64,000 bases of DNA. Origin: Salvelinus alpinus (taxonomy: Eukaryota; Chordata; Actinopteri; Salmoniformes; Salmonidae). The stretch covers positions 12,451,805 through 12,515,804 of the forward strand of contig NC_092120.1 in assembly GCF_045679555.1 (NCBI RefSeq). Direction: 5' to 3'. Positions 59,393-64,000 of the stretch are shown here, in pieces (positions within the stretch are counted from its first letter, which is position 1; the number at the start of each line of letters is the position of its first letter). The translations under genes and the position numbers were made by a program. The notes beneath the pieces were generated by a model. The model saw nothing but the letters and a program-made list of their open reading frames with translations, was not told the DNA's origin and made no database searches.

Positions 59393-60995
59393 TACATGTT
59401 TCAAGCAGACCACTACAGTCCCTGTGCCCAAGAACACCAAGGTAACCTCTCTAAATGACTATCACCCCGTAGCACTCACATCTGTACCCATGAAATGCTT
59501 TAAAAGGCTGGTCATGGCTGACATCAACACCATCATCCAAGACCCACTCCAATTCGCATACCACCCCAACAGATCCACAGATGATGCAATCTCTATTGCA
59601 ATCTCTATCCATACTGTCCTTTCCCACACGGACAAAATGAACACCTATGCGAGATTGCTGTTCATTGACTACAGCTCAGCATTCAACACCATAGTACTCT
59701 CCAAGCTCATCACTAAGCTAAAGACCCTGGGACTGAACACCTCTCTCTGCAACTGGATCCTAGACTTCCTGATGGGACGCCCCCAGGTGGGGAGGGTAGG
59801 CAACAACACCCCCCTCAGTGCGGCGTGCTTAGTCCCCTCCTGTACTCTCTGCTCACCCATGACTGTATGGCCGCGCATGACTCCAATACCATCATTAAGG
59901 TTGTCGATGACATGATGGTAGTAATCAAATAACATTTTATTGGTCACATACACATGGTTAGCAGATGTTAATGCGAGTGTAGCGAAATGCTTGTAGGCCC
60001 GATCACTGATGACGACGAGACAGTCTATAGGGAGGAGGTCAGAGACCTGGCAGTGTGGTGCCAGGACAACAACCTCTACGTCAACGTCAGCAAGACATAG
60101 TGGATACTTGTGGACTAGAGGAAACGGAGGGCTGAGCATGCCCCCAATCACATCGATGGGGCTGGGTGGAGCGGGTCGAGAACTTCATGTTCCTCGGTGT
60201 CCACATCACTAAGGATCTATCATGGTCCAAACACACCAACACAGTTGGGAAGAGGGCATGACAACGCTTCTTCCCCCTCAGGAGGCTGAAAAGATTTGTC
60301 ATGGGATCTTAGATCCTCAAAAAGTTATACAGCAGCACCATTGAGAGCATCTTGACTGGCTGCATGGTATGGCAACTGCTTGGCTTCCAACCGCAAGGCG
60401 CTACAGAGGGTAGTGTGTACGGCCCAACACATTACTGGGGCCGAGCTCCCTGCCATCCAGGACCTCTATACCAGGCAATGTCAGATGAAGGCCCTAAAAA
60501 TTGTCAAAGACTCCAGCCACCCAAGTCATAGACTGTTCTCTTTGCTACCACACAGCAAGCAGTACCGTTGCACCAAGTCTGGAGCCAACAGGACCCTGAA
60601 CAGCTTCTACCCCCAAGCCATAAGGCTGCTAAATAGTTAGTTAAATAGTTAACCAAATAGCTACCCGGACTATGTTCATTGACCCCTTTTTGTACTCATT
60701 ACATACACTGCTGCTACTGTTTACTATCTGTCACTTTATTCCTAGTTATATGTACATATTTACCTCAATTACCTAGTACCCCTGCACATTGACTTGGTAC
60801 TGGTACCCCTTGCATATAGCAAAGTTATTGTTACTCATTGTGTATACAGTTTATTATTACTTTAATTATTACGTGTTTTACTATTCTATTATTTCTCAAT
60901 TTTCTTCCTCTTTGCATTGTTGAGAAGTGCCCGTCAGTAAACATTTCACTGTTAGTCCACACCTGTTGTTTACAAAGCATGTGACAAATAACATT
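59393..60995 (+). pseudogene. Decayed L2-like LINE, 3' part
   Basis: Continues the LINE interrupted at 55285: [43 protein letters not shown], then lesions in motif B, the FADD motif (reads VDDM) and the thumb, up to SFYPQAIRLLNS. It ends with a 3'UTR and the AACATTTGATTTGATTTGA tail. Another LINE tail is inserted inverted at 59925-59998. Confidence 0.9.
59925..59998 (-). repeat. Inverted L2 3'-tail insertion
   Basis: On the - strand CAAGCATTTCGCTACACTCG and CATTAACATCTGCTAACCAT then GTGTATGTGACCAATAAAAT form the L2-type 3' terminus. It continues where the intact LINE's 3'UTR stops at 50113. Confidence 0.75.
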
Positions 60996-62939
60996 TGATT
61001 TGATTTGACATGTGCTGACGTGGAAATTATCACGGGATACCATCATATCTGGCAATGAAACAAAGCCATTCATGATTCCTAATAACTAATGATATTAATA
61101 GGGATCATTGTGCAGGCGTCTGTTATTTTTGTTGACGTGCACATGTTCCCTTTACTGTTTATGGGATTAAAGTTCATGTAGAGCAGAAATGGCTAACCTC
61201 CACATCACACAGAAAGAATGAAAAGCCAATTACAATGCCACAGACTGCAAGCTCATTCACTATTGTATTTAAAAATTGGTAGATCTCATCTGCATCATGC
61301 TGCTCCATCTCCAAGTTTGCTCTTTAGGGATTAGTAGTCCGAGACAAGATTTAGTTAAAGTGGTGCGTGCCTCATGCTTCGGTCTCAAAAGCATATTTTT
61401 AGACCAGGGTCAAACACTCACCGTGCAGAAGAGAAAATGAAATGAGCTAGGAGACTGTAGCTAAGTGATGTTCACTTTATAGCGGTGCCAATATTTTAAA
61501 GAATACTTGAGCACTCTGCATTATGGGCCTGTTCATTAGTAGAGCCAAGCAGAGCCACAAGAGACAGCAGCTGAGGCCTCGCTGTGGGATTAAAAGCTGA
61601 TAGGTCTATTTGGAGTTCCATGCTTTGATCCACAGAATAGTATTAGGATGACCTTTGACATCATATGAAATTCCATACACCACAGTTACTATTGTGTGTG
61701 TGTGTGTGTGTGTGTATGTGAGTGTTTGTTTACTTGGTTGGTTGGTTGGTTGGTTTGGTCTGGTCTGTTATAGACTTTAAACTCAAATCTCAAATTTAAA
61801 TGGTGGTCAAACTATTATAACAGACGAAAGCCATTTTCACAAATTCCCAGTATCCCAGAATCTATTATCCGCATCAACCAAGCAACATAACCAACACATG
61901 ATTCTGTTTTGCAAAAACATTTAACGAATTCATCACAACAATGTTTTACTAATTACATGTTTGTCTGAGATTAGCATTTACATGTAATTAATTTATTGAG
62001 TCTTGCTTTGGAGAAGGGAGTGTGCTTTGTTTTTGTTTTCCTCTTGTTTTCATTATATAAAAACATTTAAGGATGGATCAGAGCCACCCAAAACAAATAA
62101 TCCCAATGTAATCTTCTGGGTTACAAAACGAAGTGCTGGCCGCTAACCAAGCAGAGCCTGTTAGCAGGCCTTTGACCAGCTGGCTGTGACAGCCGCCACA
62201 AAAAGAAAAACCCTCAAGAAAGAGCTCATCCTTAATTTCAGGCTCCTTCCTACGCAGAGAAAAACATAAAGATTATTCATATTATACAGATTATGATCCT
62301 TTATGGTATCATTCTGATGAAACACAACATTATCTTTCTGTTATTCTGTACATGTTTTGTTTTTGGCTAGAAATATCTACATTAATCAACAATGTTGATA
62401 TAAAGATTTTGACAATGATGCAAATCATTCCTCGTCATGTTTTCTCAGATTTCGTTCAGGTCTGATATATGTGAAATGGAGTATGTGACACTAATGTAGT
62501 CCACTAGATTGTTTTGTTGTACTACTTTAATTCAGATTAAAGTAAGTGAACTCCATTCGGTGGTAAAGGTGAACCTGGTTAATTATAGAGAACCGGCTCC
62601 ATCTCCCTTTGTTCATTTTAGACATTCTCCCCCCAGTGGCCAAACGTAATTAAAGTCCTTTGGGCTTTGCCAAGAGTGCCACTGTCCTCCCAAATCACTA
62701 ATGGATGGCGCACCAGTTTCAGATACAGAGAAATAAAAGGCTCCTCACGATCATTACAGCAAATGTACCATACTGGTCATTAAAATGAATTAAGTGACTA
62801 TCAGCTACATTATGTCGGCAAAGCAACCAATGCCAACTAATGCACCTCAGTGAACACCACTGTAGCAGAATGTCATTTGGAGAGCGTGGGACTCCTGTGC
62901 AATCAATACATAATGTATCTCTAATTATTTTTTATTTTT
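60996..62939. other. Noncoding DNA
   Basis: No gene recognised. A (TG)n run lies at 61693-61716 and a short (TTGG)n run at about 61735-61755. Confidence 0.5.
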
Positions 62940-63290
62940 TTACATCAATCCAGGCAGGCAGGTCACCCGTGATACAAGTCAGTATTCTGCTGTCCAACCA
63001 TGTCCGAGGATGTCAGGAGATGACCTGGAAACCGGCCACTAGGGGCAACAGTGAACAATGTCACCTTCAAGCATCTGCCTCTAATTCCAAAAGTTGCATG
63101 TTTGAATCTAGTGATAGAAAGTAGTTTTCTATATTTTTGTTTTAAGCCTATCCCAAACCTTAACCCTTACCTTAACCATTCAGAGTTAATGTCTAACCTT
63201 AAACATTACCTTAAAAATGTAGAGTTGATGCATAAACTTAACCTTAAACACTTTGACATTTTCCCTTGTGAGGCAGTTTCTCCAAATTAA
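62940..63290. repeat. Probable interspersed repeat with AACCTTA-rich tail
   Basis: ACCATGTCCGAGGATGTCAG, CCACTAGGGGCAACAGTGA and a tail of repeated AACCTTA/ATTCAGAGTTAATG units (63145-63250) resemble a repeat I associate with salmonid genomes. Family name not known to me. Confidence 0.45.
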
Positions 63291-64000
63291 CATGGCCATG
63301 TGTTGAGTGTTGTTAAACGCAATAACCTTCTGCACCTGCCTCAGTTTCAGACACACTTTTCCTCTCGCTCCTCATCAAGAACATACCGGCTGGCAGGTGC
63401 TCCATGTTATGCTCCATAGAGAGGAACCGCAAGGCTGCCCTGCTCCAATCAGAGAACACCAGGTAAACTGATGAGGATTAATTAAAATGGAACTGAGGTT
63501 GAGCACAAATCTACCATTTACTAGTGGGAGCCAAGGCCCAACATCAAGACCATCTGGCTTCTTTCTGAGAAACAGTCACAGTGTTAGATTAAAACAAAAC
63601 CCAGAGTAGTTTGCCCGAATCCCATTGATGGGGAGTTGGATTGACTTGTAAAGCTCACAGGCCATTGTCAGGTTGGCCACACTTGAATATGGTGGCAAAA
63701 TCCCTGTGCTAGACAGAATTCTTCTTGAACATAAATCTCTTGTATAACCTACAGGGAATGCTCAATTTCAGTTTAGAATCAAACATACCAATATGTTTTT
63801 GTACCAATTAAAATATAAAAGAATGTTTTGTGAGGATTATTGTGGCAAATCCACGAATGATTGCATGCATGTGTATGCACACTTTGAGGCATGGGCTCTC
63901 CAACTGAACCCTGAAGGGGATGAATTTAGTCTGTGATTGCCCTATAGTTTTTTATTTATATATATTTATTTATTTTCTATACAGCTGGTGTCTTGCCTAA
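63291..64000. other. Noncoding DNA to the window end
   Basis: Nothing recognised on either strand. Confidence 0.5.

Noticed and set aside
62840..63290. ORFs near the window end
   Set aside because: Short, no domain, within repeat-like sequence.

Overview
The window is vertebrate nuclear DNA from a salmonid fish (trout, salmon or charr). The evidence is intron-containing teleost genes with GT-AG splice sites, a tRNA-derived SINE of the HpaI type, Tc1-like elements with Sleeping Beauty-type ends, L2/RSg-1-like LINEs, salmonid LTR elements and very long CA repeats. Three protein-coding host genes can be read exon by exon.

Layout of the genes. A two-exon ONECUT transcription factor gene lies on the + strand (CDS 8183-9218 and 14901-15211). 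It is probably the fish onecut-like gene onecutl. About 8 kb of AT-rich upstream DNA precedes it and a long 3'UTR, probably about 4 kb, follows it. Tail-to-tail with it on the - strand is a complete cathepsin S gene (ctss; coding exons 31858 to 19700, 330 aa). Upstream of ctss, in the same orientation, is a complete cathepsin K gene (ctsk; coding exons 39617 to 34113, 331 aa). The two cathepsin genes share exon number, intron phases and a short noncoding first exon, as expected for tandem duplicates. The ctsk/ctss pair corresponds to the neighbouring CTSK-CTSS genes of other vertebrates. Both encode lysosomal papain-family proteases with an intact Cys-His-Asn triad.

Mobile DNA. The last ctss intron holds a young, nearly intact Ty3/gypsy chromovirus-type LTR retrotransposon (21450-26834), with one difference seen between its 557-bp LTRs and a perfect 5-bp target duplication. 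The same intron has a 31-bp minisatellite and a foldback structure with arms of about 300 bp. Other ctss introns carry a decayed Tc1-like element and an HpaI SINE. The ctsk introns hold a truncated L2 LINE and an internally decayed hAT element with an 8-bp target duplication.

From 42.3 kb to the end no host gene is visible. This part is a transposon graveyard. It contains a solo LTR split by a TTAA-flanked MITE-like element, a second related element, a fused Tc1-end/LINE fragment with a mutated reverse transcriptase active site, and an L2-like LINE with an uninterrupted ORF of 969 codons (50583-53492). It ends with a three-layer nest: a decayed L2 LINE (53.8-61.0 kb) is split by a Sleeping Beauty-type Tc1 element (55286-59392), which is split by a 2.3-kb non-autonomous LTR element (55588-57923) coding for a proline-rich tandem-repeat protein.

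The most original observation is that the intact gypsy element and the unrelated-looking proline-rich non-autonomous element share a primer arrangement. In each, 10 or 11 bases just after the 5' LTR are complementary to a site inside the LTR, as in the self-priming Tf1/sushi group. I saw no RNA genes, CRISPR arrays or other discrete novel system. Host-gene calls are strong; names of repeat families come from recognition and were not searched.
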